Positions 16,910-26,374 of a stretch of DNA of 64,000 nucleotides are shown piece after piece; the first letter of the stretch is position 1, and the number at the start of each line of letters is the position of its first letter. The DNA is from a bacterium (GTDB taxonomy: Bacteria; UBA8248): assembly GCA_022828125.1 (NCBI GenBank), contig JAJEJD010000015.1:1-64000 (forward strand), given 5' to 3'. The notes under the pieces were generated by a model. The model worked only from the letters and a program-made list of their open reading frames with translations. It ran no database searches and was not told where the DNA came from. Both the position numbers and the translations under genes were made by a program.

Positions 16910-18034
16910 CTAATCCGGCTTGAGCAGGACTTTCAGGCACTCCCCGGTTCCCGTGACCTCGATGCCCGCCTGCACCTGGGAGAGGGGCAGACGGTGGGTG
17001 AAGATGTCGTCAATCGGCAGGTCCGTTCTCAGGAGCATGTCCATCGCAGGCTCGAACTGCACCTGGGGATAGGCCCATGAGCCGCAGATGTCCACGTCCT
17101 TGTTGCACACCTGGTGGGGCCTGATCTCCACCCCGCCCGGGTCGCCGTAGTGCCCCACCTCCACCAGCTTCCCGCCCCGGCGGACGATGTCCAGCCCCTC
17201 GGCGAAGGCAGCGGGAACGCCCGCCGCCTCGATCACCACGTCGGGCCCCACGCCGTCCGTCCAGGAGAGTATCTGCTCTTTTCTTTCTTCTGGCGTAAGC
17301 GCCGCCAGGCTCACCGTCTTCGTGGCCCCGAATTTTTTCGAGAACGCGAGCCTTTCCTCGCTCATGTCCACCGCGATGATCTCGCCCGCCCCCATCGTCT
17401 TGAGGGCGGCCACTACGAGCAGCCCGATGGGGCCGACTCCCATGACGGCGCAGCGCGCACCCACGCCGAACCCCTCCCCCGCGTAGGGGATGCCCGGGGA
17501 GAGCGAGCGCCCCGCCGCCCTCTGGGCCACGGCCAGGGGTTCGCAGAGCGTGGCCCGCTCGAGCGACAAACCCTCGGGCAGCTTCAGGACGAAGGAATTT
17601 CCGGGAATATACATGTATTCGGAAAACGCCCCGAAAAGGTGCGGCGCCTCGGCGGAGGTGCGGAACCCGAACACCGTGCGGTTCGGGCACAACTGGGGCC
17701 GGTGCGGCGTGTGAATGCAGAACCAGCATTTTCCGCACGCCTGGCTGCCCGGCGCCACGGTGATGGCGTCGCCCTCCTCGATGGGGCCGCCCACGATCTT
17801 CATGTTCGCATTCGCCTGCGGCCCCAATTTTTCGACGACCCCGCTGAACTCATGGCCCGGAATGACGGGCCACGCCAGATCCAGGTTGCCCCCGTACATG
17901 TGCTTGTCCGAACCGCAGACGCCGACGGCGGCCACCCGCATCAAAAGGGCGTCGTCCTCAATCTCGGGCATGGGGTATTCGCGCAGGGCGATTTCGCCCG
18001 GCTGTAGAATCGTGGCGGCCTGAACGGTGGACAT
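16910..18034 (-). CDS. Zinc-dependent medium-chain alcohol/polyol dehydrogenase
   Basis: MDR-superfamily NAD(P)-dependent dehydrogenase, 374 aa. The catalytic zinc site is VGVCGSDKHMYGG with GHEFSG. The structural zinc cysteines lie in QACGKCWFCIHTPHRPQLC. The cofactor-binding Gly motif is VMGVGPIGLL, followed by an acidic VDMSEERL that suggests NAD. Resembles threonine, sorbitol or butanediol dehydrogenases; substrate not assignable. The ATG at 18034 has GAGGAGAGGGA just upstream. It is divergent from aroE. Confidence 0.92.
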   Translation of the reverse strand: MSTVQAATILQPGEIALREYPMPEIEDDALLMRVAAVGVCGSDKHMYGGNLDLAWPVIPGHEFSGVVEKLGPQANANMKIVGGPIEEGDAITVAPGSQACGKCWFCIHTPHRPQLCPNRTVFGFRTSAEAPHLFGAFSEYMYIPGNSFVLKLPEGLSLERATLCEPLAVAQRAAGRSLSPGIPYAGEGFGVGARCAVMGVGPIGLLVVAALKTMGAGEIIAVDMSEERLAFSKKFGATKTVSLAALTPEERKEQILSWTDGVGPDVVIEAAGVPAAFAEGLDIVRRGGKLVEVGHYGDPGGVEIRPHQVCNKDVDICGSWAYPQVQFEPAMDMLLRTDLPIDDIFTHRLPLSQVQAGIEVTGTGECLKVLLKPD

Positions 18035-18184
18035 CGAATCCCTCTCCTCGAATAATGACTTTACACTTAAGAAAAACGGGCGCTAAGCCTCTCTGGATGT
18101 TGTGATGAGCGCTACTTTAGCGTATCTCTGATTCGCGCCACAACGAACGCAGTGGAAGCGAACCCCGAATCTCTTGAGGAACCC

Positions 18185-19048
18185 ATGCCGCTCGAGAAGA
18201 CGCTCGCCATCTTCGGCTATCCCCTGGGGCACACGCTCTCGCCCGTCATGCACAACGCGGCGGCGCAGGCACTTGATTTGCCCTACCGCTTCCAGGCGTA
18301 TGAGGTTCACCCGGACAAGTACGAAGAAGCGGTGCGCGGCGCGGCGGCGATGGGTTTCGCCGGCTTTTGCGTCACCATCCCCCACAAGGTGGCCACCTTC
18401 CGGCTCGTGGACGAGTTGAGCGAGGACGCGAGGTTCATGGGCGCGGTGAACATGGTGACGTTCGAGGAGGGCGGCAGGCTCAAGGGCCACAACACCGACG
18501 GCGCGGGCTGGCTGCGCTCCCTGGAAGAGGAAACGGGCGTCTCGCCGCAAGGAAAAAGATGCCTGCTGCTGGGCGCGGGCGGGGCAGCGCGGGCCATCGC
18601 CATCAAGCTCGCGCAAACCGGAGCCGCGCACGTCGAGATCAGAAACCGCACGGCGGAGAAAGCCGCCTCGCTGGCAGACGAGGTGAAATCGCATTTCCCG
18701 GAAGTCGAAATTCACGGAGGCGGTCTGGATGAGCTTGAAACCGCCGCCCGGGGGCGGGATATTATCGTCAACACGACGAGCCTGGGGATGAGCGGCGACA
18801 AGGCGCGGGAGGCGGCCTGCCCCCTGCCCGAGGAATTCATACCGCCTGAGAGCATCTGCGCCGATGCGGTCTACAACCCGCTCGACACCCCGTTCCTGAA
18901 AGCCGCCCGCCGGAAAGGCGCGCGCGCCGTCTCGGGGGTCGGCTGGCTTTTGCATCAGGGGGCGCTTGGCTGGGAGCTTTGGACCGGCACGCAGATGCCG
19001 GTCGAGCATGTGCGCGAGAAGATGCTAGAAGCGCTTGGGAACCGATAA
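18185..19048 (+). CDS. aroE: Shikimate dehydrogenase
   Basis: Reduces 3-dehydroshikimate to shikimate with NADPH in aromatic amino acid synthesis. Substrate-binding SPVMHN and the catalytic Lys of TIPHK are present, with NTDGAGW, the GAGGAARAIA nucleotide loop and NRT typical of NADPH-binding AroE. Length 287 aa is normal. The ATG at 18185 follows TTGAGGA. It lies 31 bases ahead of the CoA transferase on the same strand. Confidence 0.93.
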   Translation: MPLEKTLAIFGYPLGHTLSPVMHNAAAQALDLPYRFQAYEVHPDKYEEAVRGAAAMGFAGFCVTIPHKVATFRLVDELSEDARFMGAVNMVTFEEGGRLKGHNTDGAGWLRSLEEETGVSPQGKRCLLLGAGGAARAIAIKLAQTGAAHVEIRNRTAEKAASLADEVKSHFPEVEIHGGGLDELETAARGRDIIVNTTSLGMSGDKAREAACPLPEEFIPPESICADAVYNPLDTPFLKAARRKGARAVSGVGWLLHQGALGWELWTGTQMPVEHVREKMLEALGNR

Positions 19049-19079
19049 CACCCACTGAACAAGGAGCCTGAGAGATTCC

Positions 19080-20270
19080 ATGAGTATGCCGCTTGAGGGG
19101 ATTCGCGTCCTCGATCTTTCCAGAATACTGGCGGGGCCGTTCTGCACGATGATGCTCGGCGACATGGGCGCCGAAGTGATCAAAGTCGAAAACCCCGTCG
19201 GCGGAGACGACACGCGCGGCTGGCCGCCTTTTTACGAGGGGGGCGAGAGCAGCTATTTCCAGTCCGTGAACAGAAACAAGAAAAGTCTCACGCTCAACCT
19301 GAAAGCCGAGGAAGGGAAAGAGGTTTTAAGGGGGCTCGTCGAGAAGTCGGACGTCCTCATCCAGAACTTCCGGCCCGGCGCCATCGAACGGCTCGGCTTC
19401 GACTGGGATACCTGCCACGCCCTCAACCCCCGGCTCATCTACGCCAGCGTCTCGGGCTACGGCCAGAGCGGCCCCTCCAAGGAGAGACCTGCCTACGACA
19501 TTCTCTTACAGGGCGAAGGGGGCCTCATGAGCATCACGGGCGCCGAGGGCGGCGGAGGCTTCAAGACGGGCATCGCCATTGCCGACCTCACCACCGCCAT
19601 GTTCGCGACCCAGGGGATCCTGCTGGCCATCATCGCCCGCGAGAGGACGGGCAAGGGCCAATACGTCGACACGGCGATCCAGGACGGACAGGCCGCGCTG
19701 ATGAGCCACGCCGCGGGGAACTTTTTCGCCACGGGCACACCGCCCGGTCGGCTGGGGAACCGCCACCCGAGCATCGCGCCCTACCGCGATTTTCCCTGCT
19801 CGGACGGGGAACTCATCGTCGCGGCGGCCAACGACTCCTTATGGCAGCGCTTCGCACGCGCCATCGGCAGGGCCGATCTGGCGGACGATTCCAAATGGGA
19901 TACGAACGCGGCGCGCGTCTCGGGGCGCGATGAACTCGAAGCCGAGATCGAGGAGACCATGCGGGCCAGAACCCGTGCGGAGTGGGCTGAAATCGTATCG
20001 GATGCGGGCGTGCCCTGCGGGCCGGTGCGGACGATCGAGGAGTTGTGCGCGGACCCGCAGATCCATCACCGCGAGATGGTCGTCGAGATGGAGCACGCGA
20101 GAACCGGCGCCCTGAAGGTGATGGGAAACCCCATGAAGCTCTCGGACACGCCCGGCGAACTCCGCATGCCCCCTCCCCTGCTGGGCGAGCATACCGAAGA
20201 GGTCCTCGGCGGCCTGCTCGGCAAATCGAGCGAAGAAATCGCCGCGTTAAAGGAAAAGGGCGTCGCCTAG
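19080..20270 (+). CDS. CaiB/BaiF family CoA transferase
   Basis: Family III CoA transferase, 396 aa, moving CoA between carboxylic acids through an aspartyl-CoA intermediate. N-terminal GIRVLDLSRILAGPFCTMMLGDMGAEVIKVE, VQ/LIQNFRPGA and the catalytic-region YDILLQGEGGLMSITG are diagnostic. The ATG has AAGGAG about 13 bases upstream. It precedes the F420 operon by 93 bases but has no known role in F420 synthesis. The acyl substrate cannot be inferred. Confidence 0.93.
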   Translation: MSMPLEGIRVLDLSRILAGPFCTMMLGDMGAEVIKVENPVGGDDTRGWPPFYEGGESSYFQSVNRNKKSLTLNLKAEEGKEVLRGLVEKSDVLIQNFRPGAIERLGFDWDTCHALNPRLIYASVSGYGQSGPSKERPAYDILLQGEGGLMSITGAEGGGGFKTGIAIADLTTAMFATQGILLAIIARERTGKGQYVDTAIQDGQAALMSHAAGNFFATGTPPGRLGNRHPSIAPYRDFPCSDGELIVAAANDSLWQRFARAIGRADLADDSKWDTNAARVSGRDELEAEIEETMRARTRAEWAEIVSDAGVPCGPVRTIEELCADPQIHHREMVVEMEHARTGALKVMGNPMKLSDTPGELRMPPPLLGEHTEEVLGGLLGKSSEEIAALKEKGVA

Positions 20271-20363
20271 CGTTCATGGGGAGCCGAGCCTTGTCAGACG
20301 CGGCCCTCGCCGATAGGATGCGGGAGAAATCGCGGACTTGACTCGAAAAAACGGAGAATCGTC

Positions 20364-21365
20364 CTGAGAACGGTCACGTATTCATTCAACTTCACCTTGC
20401 CGATCACGAACTGGTGCGTGAACCACTGCAGCTATTGCAGCTTCCGCAGCAATGTTCCGCTCCTGCTCTCCATGGAGGAGTGCGAACGGCTCGCGAGGCA
20501 GGCCTACGCGCAGGGCGTGGTCGAGGCGCTCGTCATGACGGGCGAGGGAATCGACCGCCACAAGGGCCTCAAGAACCAGCTCAAAGAATGGGGGTATGAC
20601 TCCTACGCCGCCTATACGGCAGCGGTGTGTCGGATGTGCCTCGACGTGGGCCTGCTGCCCCACGCGAACATCGGCACGCTGGAAGAGTGGGAATACGAGA
20701 TACTAAAGCCCTACAACGTCTCGATGGGCATGATGATGGAGACCGTCAGCGCCGAGGCCACGCGGGTCGCCCACCGGGCTGCGCCGACGAAAACGCCCGA
20801 AGTCAGGCTCGCCTCCCTGGAGGCGGCGGGCAAGCTCGGGGTCGCGTTCACGACGGGAATACTCGTCGGCATCGGGGAATCGCCCCAAGATCGCGTCGAG
20901 ACTTTGGAGGCCATCGCAGAGGTGCACGGGCGCTACGGGCATATCCAGGAAATTATTTTGCAACCCCTGAACCCCCAGCCTTTAACCCCTATGGCCAGGT
21001 GGATCCGCCCGCCGGATGAAGATATCGCGGCGCTTATCCCGGAAGTCCAAAGGCTCATGCCGGGCGTGCATATCCAGGTGCCGCCGAACCTGGTGGACGA
21101 TCTGCTCGGCCTCATCATGGCGGGGGCGGACGACATCGGCGGCATCGCGCCGGAACCCGACCACATCAACCCGAACCGCGGCTGGCCCAAACTGGGGAAT
21201 CTCGACCAATCCCTCCACCAGGAGGACATATCGCTGCGCCTGCGGATGCCGGTGTACGATGAATTCATCGAGGCGGGCTGGTGCCCGCCCGAAACTATGC
21301 CCGCGCTCCGCCGGATGCTGGAGCGGCGCGAGGCGCAGGAAGCCCTGCCCGTGGAGATCGCATGA
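20364..21365 (+). CDS. cofG: FO synthase subunit 1 (radical SAM)
   Basis: With CofH, builds the deazaflavin FO from tyrosine and the riboflavin precursor 5-amino-6-ribitylamino-uracil. The radical-SAM cluster motif is CVNHCSYC, followed by EALVMTGEG. The start is unusual. No ATG or GTG fits; a CTG at 20364 with GGAG 7 bases upstream gives RTVTYSFNFTLPITNWC, the normal CofG N-terminus. A TTG at 20397 would remove the conserved segment before the Cys motif. The stop overlaps cofH by ATGA. First gene of the F420 operon. Confidence 0.9.
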   Translation: MRTVTYSFNFTLPITNWCVNHCSYCSFRSNVPLLLSMEECERLARQAYAQGVVEALVMTGEGIDRHKGLKNQLKEWGYDSYAAYTAAVCRMCLDVGLLPHANIGTLEEWEYEILKPYNVSMGMMMETVSAEATRVAHRAAPTKTPEVRLASLEAAGKLGVAFTTGILVGIGESPQDRVETLEAIAEVHGRYGHIQEIILQPLNPQPLTPMARWIRPPDEDIAALIPEVQRLMPGVHIQVPPNLVDDLLGLIMAGADDIGGIAPEPDHINPNRGWPKLGNLDQSLHQEDISLRLRMPVYDEFIEAGWCPPETMPALRRMLERREAQEALPVEIA

Positions 21366-22615
21366 ACGCCTTTTTCGCCCATGAAATTCTGGACGCCTTC
21401 GAGGCGGGAGAGGAAATCTCGCGCGAGGGCGCGACCGCCCTGCTCGCCGAGCGGGATGAGGGACTCACCGAGCGGCTTTACGAGACGGCGGACGCGGAGA
21501 GAAAGAAGACCGTCGGCGACGAGGTGAGCTACGTCATCAACGCGAACGTGAACTTCACGAACGTTTGCTACACGGATTGCAAATACTGCGGCTTCTGGCG
21601 GCGGCCGAACGCGCCTGACGCCTATACGCACGACGACGACGTGCTGCGCGAGAAATTCGAGCGCGCCAGGGACTTCGGCGTGCGCGAAATCTGCATGCAG
21701 GGGGGGCTGAACCCCCAGATATCGATCGACCGCTACGAGGAAGTGCTCAGGCTCGCCCGCGAAATCATCCCCGGCGTCCACATGCACGCCTATTCGCCCG
21801 CGGAAGTCGACCACATCCAGCGGAAAACCAGGCTCCCCCTCGAAGTGGTGCTCACGCGGCTGAAAGATGCGGGTCTCGGCTCCGTCCCCGGAACGGCGGC
21901 AGAGATACTCGTGGAGCGGGTGAAAAAGCTCATCAGTCCGGGGAGAATCCCCGTCGAGAGGTGGTGCGAGATCATCCGAACCGCCCACGCCGTGGGTATC
22001 CCGACGACGTCCACCGTCATGTACGGCCACATCGAGAGCAGCGCCGACCTGGCCGAACACATGGATATTCTCCGAAAAATGCAGAAAGACTCGCTCCAGG
22101 CGGACGGAGAGGGCCGGTTCACGGAGTTCGTTCCGCTGCCCTTCATCCCGTACGACAACAAGATGGGCGAGGAGTTCGGCATCGAGAAGATGGCGGACCT
22201 GGAAACCATCTTCAGGCTCCACGCCGTCGCGCGGCTGTTCTTCCGGGGAACCATCGCCAACATCCAGGTGGCGTGGCCCAAGATCGGTATCGACGCGGCC
22301 CAGAAGGCGCTCTCCCTCGGGGTGAACGACCTGGGCGGGACGCTGATCGAGGAGAACATCTCGCGCGAGTCGGGTTCCGAATACGGGCAAAGCCTGAGTC
22401 CCAGGCAGTTCAACGACGCCATCCTGGGGGCGGGGCGCACTCCCGTTCAGCGCACGACCACCTACGACATCATCCGCGAAGACGACCCGAGATACCGCCA
22501 CCCGCGCGCGGATGACGAGGTGCTGCTCGGCGCCGGCTTCTCCGGCGGGCAGAAGACGGGCGACTTCATCCCGGAAAATCACCTGGGCGTCTCGAATACC
22601 GAACGCCCCCGCTAA
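21362..22615 (+). CDS. cofH: FO synthase subunit 2 (radical SAM)
   Basis: Partner of CofG; activates tyrosine and joins it to the ribityl-uracil to start FO synthesis. The cluster motif is CYTDCKYCGFW at about residues 68-78, followed by REICMQGGLNP and the HMHAYSPAE segment typical of CofH/MqnC relatives. Length is 417 aa. The ATG overlaps the cofG stop. MqnC-type enzymes are similar, but the adjacency to cofG and the other cof genes settles the call. Confidence 0.95.
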   Translation: MNAFFAHEILDAFEAGEEISREGATALLAERDEGLTERLYETADAERKKTVGDEVSYVINANVNFTNVCYTDCKYCGFWRRPNAPDAYTHDDDVLREKFERARDFGVREICMQGGLNPQISIDRYEEVLRLAREIIPGVHMHAYSPAEVDHIQRKTRLPLEVVLTRLKDAGLGSVPGTAAEILVERVKKLISPGRIPVERWCEIIRTAHAVGIPTTSTVMYGHIESSADLAEHMDILRKMQKDSLQADGEGRFTEFVPLPFIPYDNKMGEEFGIEKMADLETIFRLHAVARLFFRGTIANIQVAWPKIGIDAAQKALSLGVNDLGGTLIEENISRESGSEYGQSLSPRQFNDAILGAGRTPVQRTTTYDIIREDDPRYRHPRADDEVLLGAGFSGGQKTGDFIPENHLGVSNTERPR

Positions 22616-22634
22616 CCGGCCGGAGAAAGAATCC

Positions 22635-24077
22635 TTGAACGAACTTCACCACCATTCCTTCAAAGACATGATGAACGACGTGGTGGACGCGGGCAGTTGC
22701 TGCGAGTGCGGAAGCTGCGTCCTCGTCTGTCCGCACAACGTCATCGAATACATCGACGCCAAGCCCAAGCAGACGGCCAAGGCGAAGGCCGACTTCGATT
22801 TCTGCGGCATCAGCGTGGGAGTGGGCTGCGACGTATGCGCGTCTGTGTGCCCGAGGCTCTGGCCGAGGGAAAACCACCTGAAAGACGCCACCTTCGGTGA
22901 GACGAGGAGTGAGACGTACGAGGGCATCTTCGGCCCATACCAGCACATCTTCATGGCGAGGACCAAGCGCGATGACGTGATGGAACGCGCCCAGGACGGC
23001 GGCATCGTCACGGCGCTGCTCGCATGGGCGCTCGAAGCCGGCGTCATCGACGGGGCGGTAGTCTCCGCCGTCGCGGAGGACGACCCGCCGTGCGACCCGA
23101 GTCCCAAGGTCGCCACGACGTACGAGGAGATTCGCGCGAGCGCAGGCAGCTGGTACACCTACTGCGCGAACAACCTCGCACTCGAGGAAGTGAAAGAAAG
23201 AGACTTGAAAAAAGTGGGCTTCGTGGGCGTTCCCTGCCAGATCACCCCGCTTCGCAAGATGGAGCTCATCGACCCCGCTTTTCTGGTCTCGCACAAAAAA
23301 AGGCCCCAGCACATCGAGAAGCAGCGCGGCTTCCTGAGAGGCTTCTCGGAGCGCGTGGCGTTCCAGATCGGGCTGTTCTGCACGGAGGTCTTCACCTTCG
23401 ACCTGATGACGGAGAAAATCGAAAAGGACCTCGGCATCCCCCTCACGGACGTGGCGAAGTTCAACGTGAAGGGCGAGGTGCTCGTGCACAAGAAAGACGG
23501 AGAGCTCGTGACCTTCTCGCTCCAGGAGGCGATGGAGAACTACCAGCGCCCCGAATGCCAGCACTGCGCGGATTTCTCCGCCGAACTCGCGGACATCGCC
23601 TGCGGCGGCGTGGGCACGCGGGGCTGGACCATCGTGGTCCTGCGCACCGAGAAGGGCAAGGAGATCTGGAGCGAATTCGAAAAAGAGGGCCTCGTGGAGA
23701 TCCAGCCGATACAGGAGAACCGGCGGGCCTGGAACATCCTGCACATCCTGGCGCGAAGACAGCGCAACCGCGTGCCGACGATGGGAACCAGGAGCGGAAC
23801 GCCGGAGGGCCTCCCCCAATACGACCCCTTCGACGGCGCCGGTTTCGCCGCGCAAAGAATGGTCGACAGCCCCAAGACGCCCGAGGAACTGGAAGAATGC
23901 CTCGACACCGCCTATGGGGACGAGGAGCGTCCCACCGGCGTGCGCGGCTTCCTCGCGGGCCAGCCGATACCGGACGACCCGGGAGACCCGCCCCCCGGGG
24001 AGAAGCGAAAACTTCCCCCGCCCCCGAGCCCGGCCCAGGGCGGCGCGCCGCCGGGCTGGGAGGTCCAAGAGTCATAA
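22635..24077 (+). CDS. F420 hydrogenase/dehydrogenase beta subunit-like (FrhB family)
   Basis: Iron-sulfur flavoprotein of 480 aa related to FrhB/FdhB/FpoF, which pass electrons between F420 and partner enzymes. N-terminal cysteines CCECGSCVLVC and CDVCASVCP suggest two [4Fe-4S] clusters. The FrhB segments AQDGGIVTALLAWALEAG and GVPCQITPLRKM are clear, as is CQHCADFSAELADIACGG. The tail is Pro-rich and low-complexity. The likely start is TTG 22635 after GGAGAAAGA; an inner ATG exists at about 22669. Its place inside the cof operon suggests it uses F420; partner and substrate are unknown. Confidence 0.85.
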   Translation: MNELHHHSFKDMMNDVVDAGSCCECGSCVLVCPHNVIEYIDAKPKQTAKAKADFDFCGISVGVGCDVCASVCPRLWPRENHLKDATFGETRSETYEGIFGPYQHIFMARTKRDDVMERAQDGGIVTALLAWALEAGVIDGAVVSAVAEDDPPCDPSPKVATTYEEIRASAGSWYTYCANNLALEEVKERDLKKVGFVGVPCQITPLRKMELIDPAFLVSHKKRPQHIEKQRGFLRGFSERVAFQIGLFCTEVFTFDLMTEKIEKDLGIPLTDVAKFNVKGEVLVHKKDGELVTFSLQEAMENYQRPECQHCADFSAELADIACGGVGTRGWTIVVLRTEKGKEIWSEFEKEGLVEIQPIQENRRAWNILHILARRQRNRVPTMGTRSGTPEGLPQYDPFDGAGFAAQRMVDSPKTPEELEECLDTAYGDEERPTGVRGFLAGQPIPDDPGDPPPGEKRKLPPPPSPAQGGAPPGWEVQES

Positions 24078-24078
24078 G

Positions 24079-24714
24079 TTGGATACCCCCGAACTTACAG
24101 ATCAAGCATCGGCGCTCTCCATCCCTCTCGATGAGGCGCTGCGCAAAAGGCGCTCCATCCGGCATTTCACGGCCAAATCCGTCCCGATGGAAATACTGAA
24201 AACCGCCCTCTCCGCCGCGTGTCTCGCCCCCAGCCCGCACGGGACGAGCCCCTGGCGGTTTTGCATCCTCGAATCCCAAGAGGCGAAAGAAATCCTCGCC
24301 GCCGAGATGGGCAAGGATTTTCTGCGCGACATGACAGCGGAGGGCGTTCCCGAAGAAGAGCGGACGCGCAGGCACCAGGGGAGCATCCGCCTGCTGACGG
24401 GCGCGCCCGCCCTCATCATGGCTTCGCTCTCCTTCGCGGACCTGGACGATTACGAAGAACCCGAAAAACAGGCCAATGAATACATGATGGCCGAGCACAG
24501 CCTGGGCGGCGCCCTCCAGAACCTGATGATGGCCCTCGCGGCCCAGGGGGTGGGTTCGGTGTGGCGCTGCGCTCCCCTGTTCTGCCCCGAAACGGCCAGA
24601 AAGGCCCTGGATCTGCCCGCCGACTGGGTTCCCAGGGCGCTCATCGTCGCGGGCTACCCCTCGCAGCAGCCTGCTCCGAAAGAAACGCCCGAGCCGGTGC
24701 TGATCGTCCGATGA
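24079..24714 (+). CDS. Nitroreductase-family protein, FbiB C-terminal-domain-like
   Basis: FMN-binding nitroreductase fold, 211 aa. The segments RKRRSIRHFTAKSVP, ACLAPSPHGTSPWRF and EHSLGGALQNLMMALAAQGVGS resemble the C-terminal half of actinobacterial FbiB, which reduces dehydro-F420-0. Here it is a separate gene between frhB-like and cofD, and the CofE gene downstream lacks this domain. By family knowledge it suggests a phosphoenolpyruvate-derived dehydro-F420-0 intermediate. Start TTG 24079 is 1 base after the preceding stop; the stop overlaps cofD (ATGA). Confidence 0.85.
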   Translation: MDTPELTDQASALSIPLDEALRKRRSIRHFTAKSVPMEILKTALSAACLAPSPHGTSPWRFCILESQEAKEILAAEMGKDFLRDMTAEGVPEEERTRRHQGSIRLLTGAPALIMASLSFADLDDYEEPEKQANEYMMAEHSLGGALQNLMMALAAQGVGSVWRCAPLFCPETARKALDLPADWVPRALIVAGYPSQQPAPKETPEPVLIVR

Positions 24715-25667
24715 GTTTTTCCGGCCCGGTCGTTGCGCTCGCAGGCGGAGTGGGAGGCGCCAAGCTCGCCGTCGGCCTCGCCCATGCCCTGCCCGAGGGG
24801 GCGCTCACCGTCGTCGTGAACACCGCAGACGACCTGGTGCTGCACGGCCTCCACATCAGCCCGGACATCGACACCGTGATGTACAACCTGGCGGGCATGT
24901 CCAACCCTGAAACGGGCTGGGGCATCGACGGCGACGGGACGAGCGCGCTCGACCTCCTGGGGCGCTACGGGGGGCCGACCTGGTTCCGGCTCGGCGATCA
25001 GGACCTGGCGACCCACATTCGCCGGACCCAGCGCCTGGCCGAGGGCGCGCGATTAACAGAAGTGACGCGCGAACTCGCCGCATCCCTAGGCGTCAAGGCG
25101 AACATATTGCCCATGACGGATTCTTCTATCGCCACGCGCGTGAAGACGCCCGAGGGCGAACTCGAGTTTCAGGATTACTTCGTGGCCAGGGGAACGCGGC
25201 CGAGCGTATGCGGGGTGCGCTTTCAGGGGGCGGATGAAGCACGCGCCACGCCGGAAGTCATGCGCGCCTTCGACGAGGCGGGCGCCATCGTTTTCTGTCC
25301 GTCCAATCCGATTGTGAGCATCGGCCCCATTCTCGCGATCTCGGACATCCACGAACTCCTGCAACGCGCATCCGCGCCGCGCGTGGGGGTGAGTCCCATC
25401 ATCGGGGGCGCCGCCCTGAGAGGCCCCGCCGCCGAGATGCTCAAAAGCCTGGGACATGAGGTGTCGGCCTTAGGGGTTGCCCGGATTCTCGAAGACGTGC
25501 TCGACGGGTTCGTCGTGGACGCCGAGGATGAGGTCCTGGTCGCGCCCATCGAAGAGATGGGGCTTCGGAGCATTGCGCTTCCCAGCATCATGACCGACGT
25601 TGATTCCAAGAAAAAACTCGCGCAGGGCGTTTTGGCGTTCGCCTCATCGGTGCGAAAGATGGCATAA
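24711..25667 (+). CDS. cofD: 2-phospho-L-lactate transferase (F420-0 synthesis)
   Basis: Transfers the phospholactyl or phosphoenolpyruvyl group from its GDP carrier to FO, making (dehydro-)F420-0. Diagnostic are AGGVGGAKLAVGLA at the N-terminus, NTADDLVLHGLHISPDIDTVMY, and PSNPIVSIGPILA. Length 318 aa is typical. The ATG overlaps the nitroreductase stop. Synonym fbiA. Confidence 0.96.
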   Translation: MSFSGPVVALAGGVGGAKLAVGLAHALPEGALTVVVNTADDLVLHGLHISPDIDTVMYNLAGMSNPETGWGIDGDGTSALDLLGRYGGPTWFRLGDQDLATHIRRTQRLAEGARLTEVTRELAASLGVKANILPMTDSSIATRVKTPEGELEFQDYFVARGTRPSVCGVRFQGADEARATPEVMRAFDEAGAIVFCPSNPIVSIGPILAISDIHELLQRASAPRVGVSPIIGGAALRGPAAEMLKSLGHEVSALGVARILEDVLDGFVVDAEDEVLVAPIEEMGLRSIALPSIMTDVDSKKKLAQGVLAFASSVRKMA

Positions 25668-25717
25668 GAGGTTTCAGGTATACTCAAGGCACGTTTTCTC
25701 TTACACCTCCGGGATGG

Positions 25718-26374
25718 ATGATGAGTCTTTCGAGCCATTGCGTCGCCCTGATACCCGTTCGCGATTTCAGAACCGGGAAATCGAGGCTCGCGCAGACCCT
25801 GGACGAGAATACGAGAAACCAGTTGGGCCGCTGGATGCTCGAGCGCGTCCTGAAGGCCGTAGGCGCCGCCAAGCGCATCGACGAGATCGCGGTGCTGAGC
25901 GATTCCGCGGAAGTCCTGACCCTCGCCGGTGAACACGGCGCGGTCGGTTTGCTCCAGGAATCGGGCGGCCTCAACCACGATCTGGAAATCGGCCGCGCCT
26001 GGGCGAGGGGGAGAAACGCTTGCTCCTTGTTGATCGTCCACGGAGATTTGCCGTTTCTGACGACTGAAGAAGTGAATGAGCTTCTCCAGGGACTCGAACC
26101 ATCAAAGGATTCCGGGCGCGACATACGCATCGCCCGCTCGAAAGACGGCGGCACGACCGGGCTGTTCACCCGGCCGATTGACGCGATTCCCTTCTCGTTC
26201 GGGGAGCGGAGCTTCGAGAAGCACCGCGACGCAGCGAGGAGATACGGCTGTGAGGCGCAATCCTGTGAATCGTTCGGCTTCGCGCACGACATCGACTCCC
26301 CCGAGGACCTCGAATTCCTGCTCTCCCGCGAAAAAGAAGCGCCCGCGTGGCTCGCTTCCGCTCCCATGAGATGA
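25718..26374 (+). CDS. cofC: 2-phospholactate/phosphoenolpyruvate guanylyltransferase
   Basis: Activates 2-phospholactate or PEP with GTP for CofD. Nucleotidyltransferase signatures are ALIPVRDFRTGKSRLAQTL at the N-terminus and VHGDLPFLT (metal-binding Asp) near residue 110. Length 218 aa. It starts 50 bases after cofD, with ATGATG at 25718 allowing either Met. The stop overlaps cofE. If the nitroreductase is a dehydro-F420 reductase, PEP would be the expected substrate (FbiD type). Confidence 0.93.
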   Translation: MMSLSSHCVALIPVRDFRTGKSRLAQTLDENTRNQLGRWMLERVLKAVGAAKRIDEIAVLSDSAEVLTLAGEHGAVGLLQESGGLNHDLEIGRAWARGRNACSLLIVHGDLPFLTTEEVNELLQGLEPSKDSGRDIRIARSKDGGTTGLFTRPIDAIPFSFGERSFEKHRDAARRYGCEAQSCESFGFAHDIDSPEDLEFLLSREKEAPAWLASAPMR

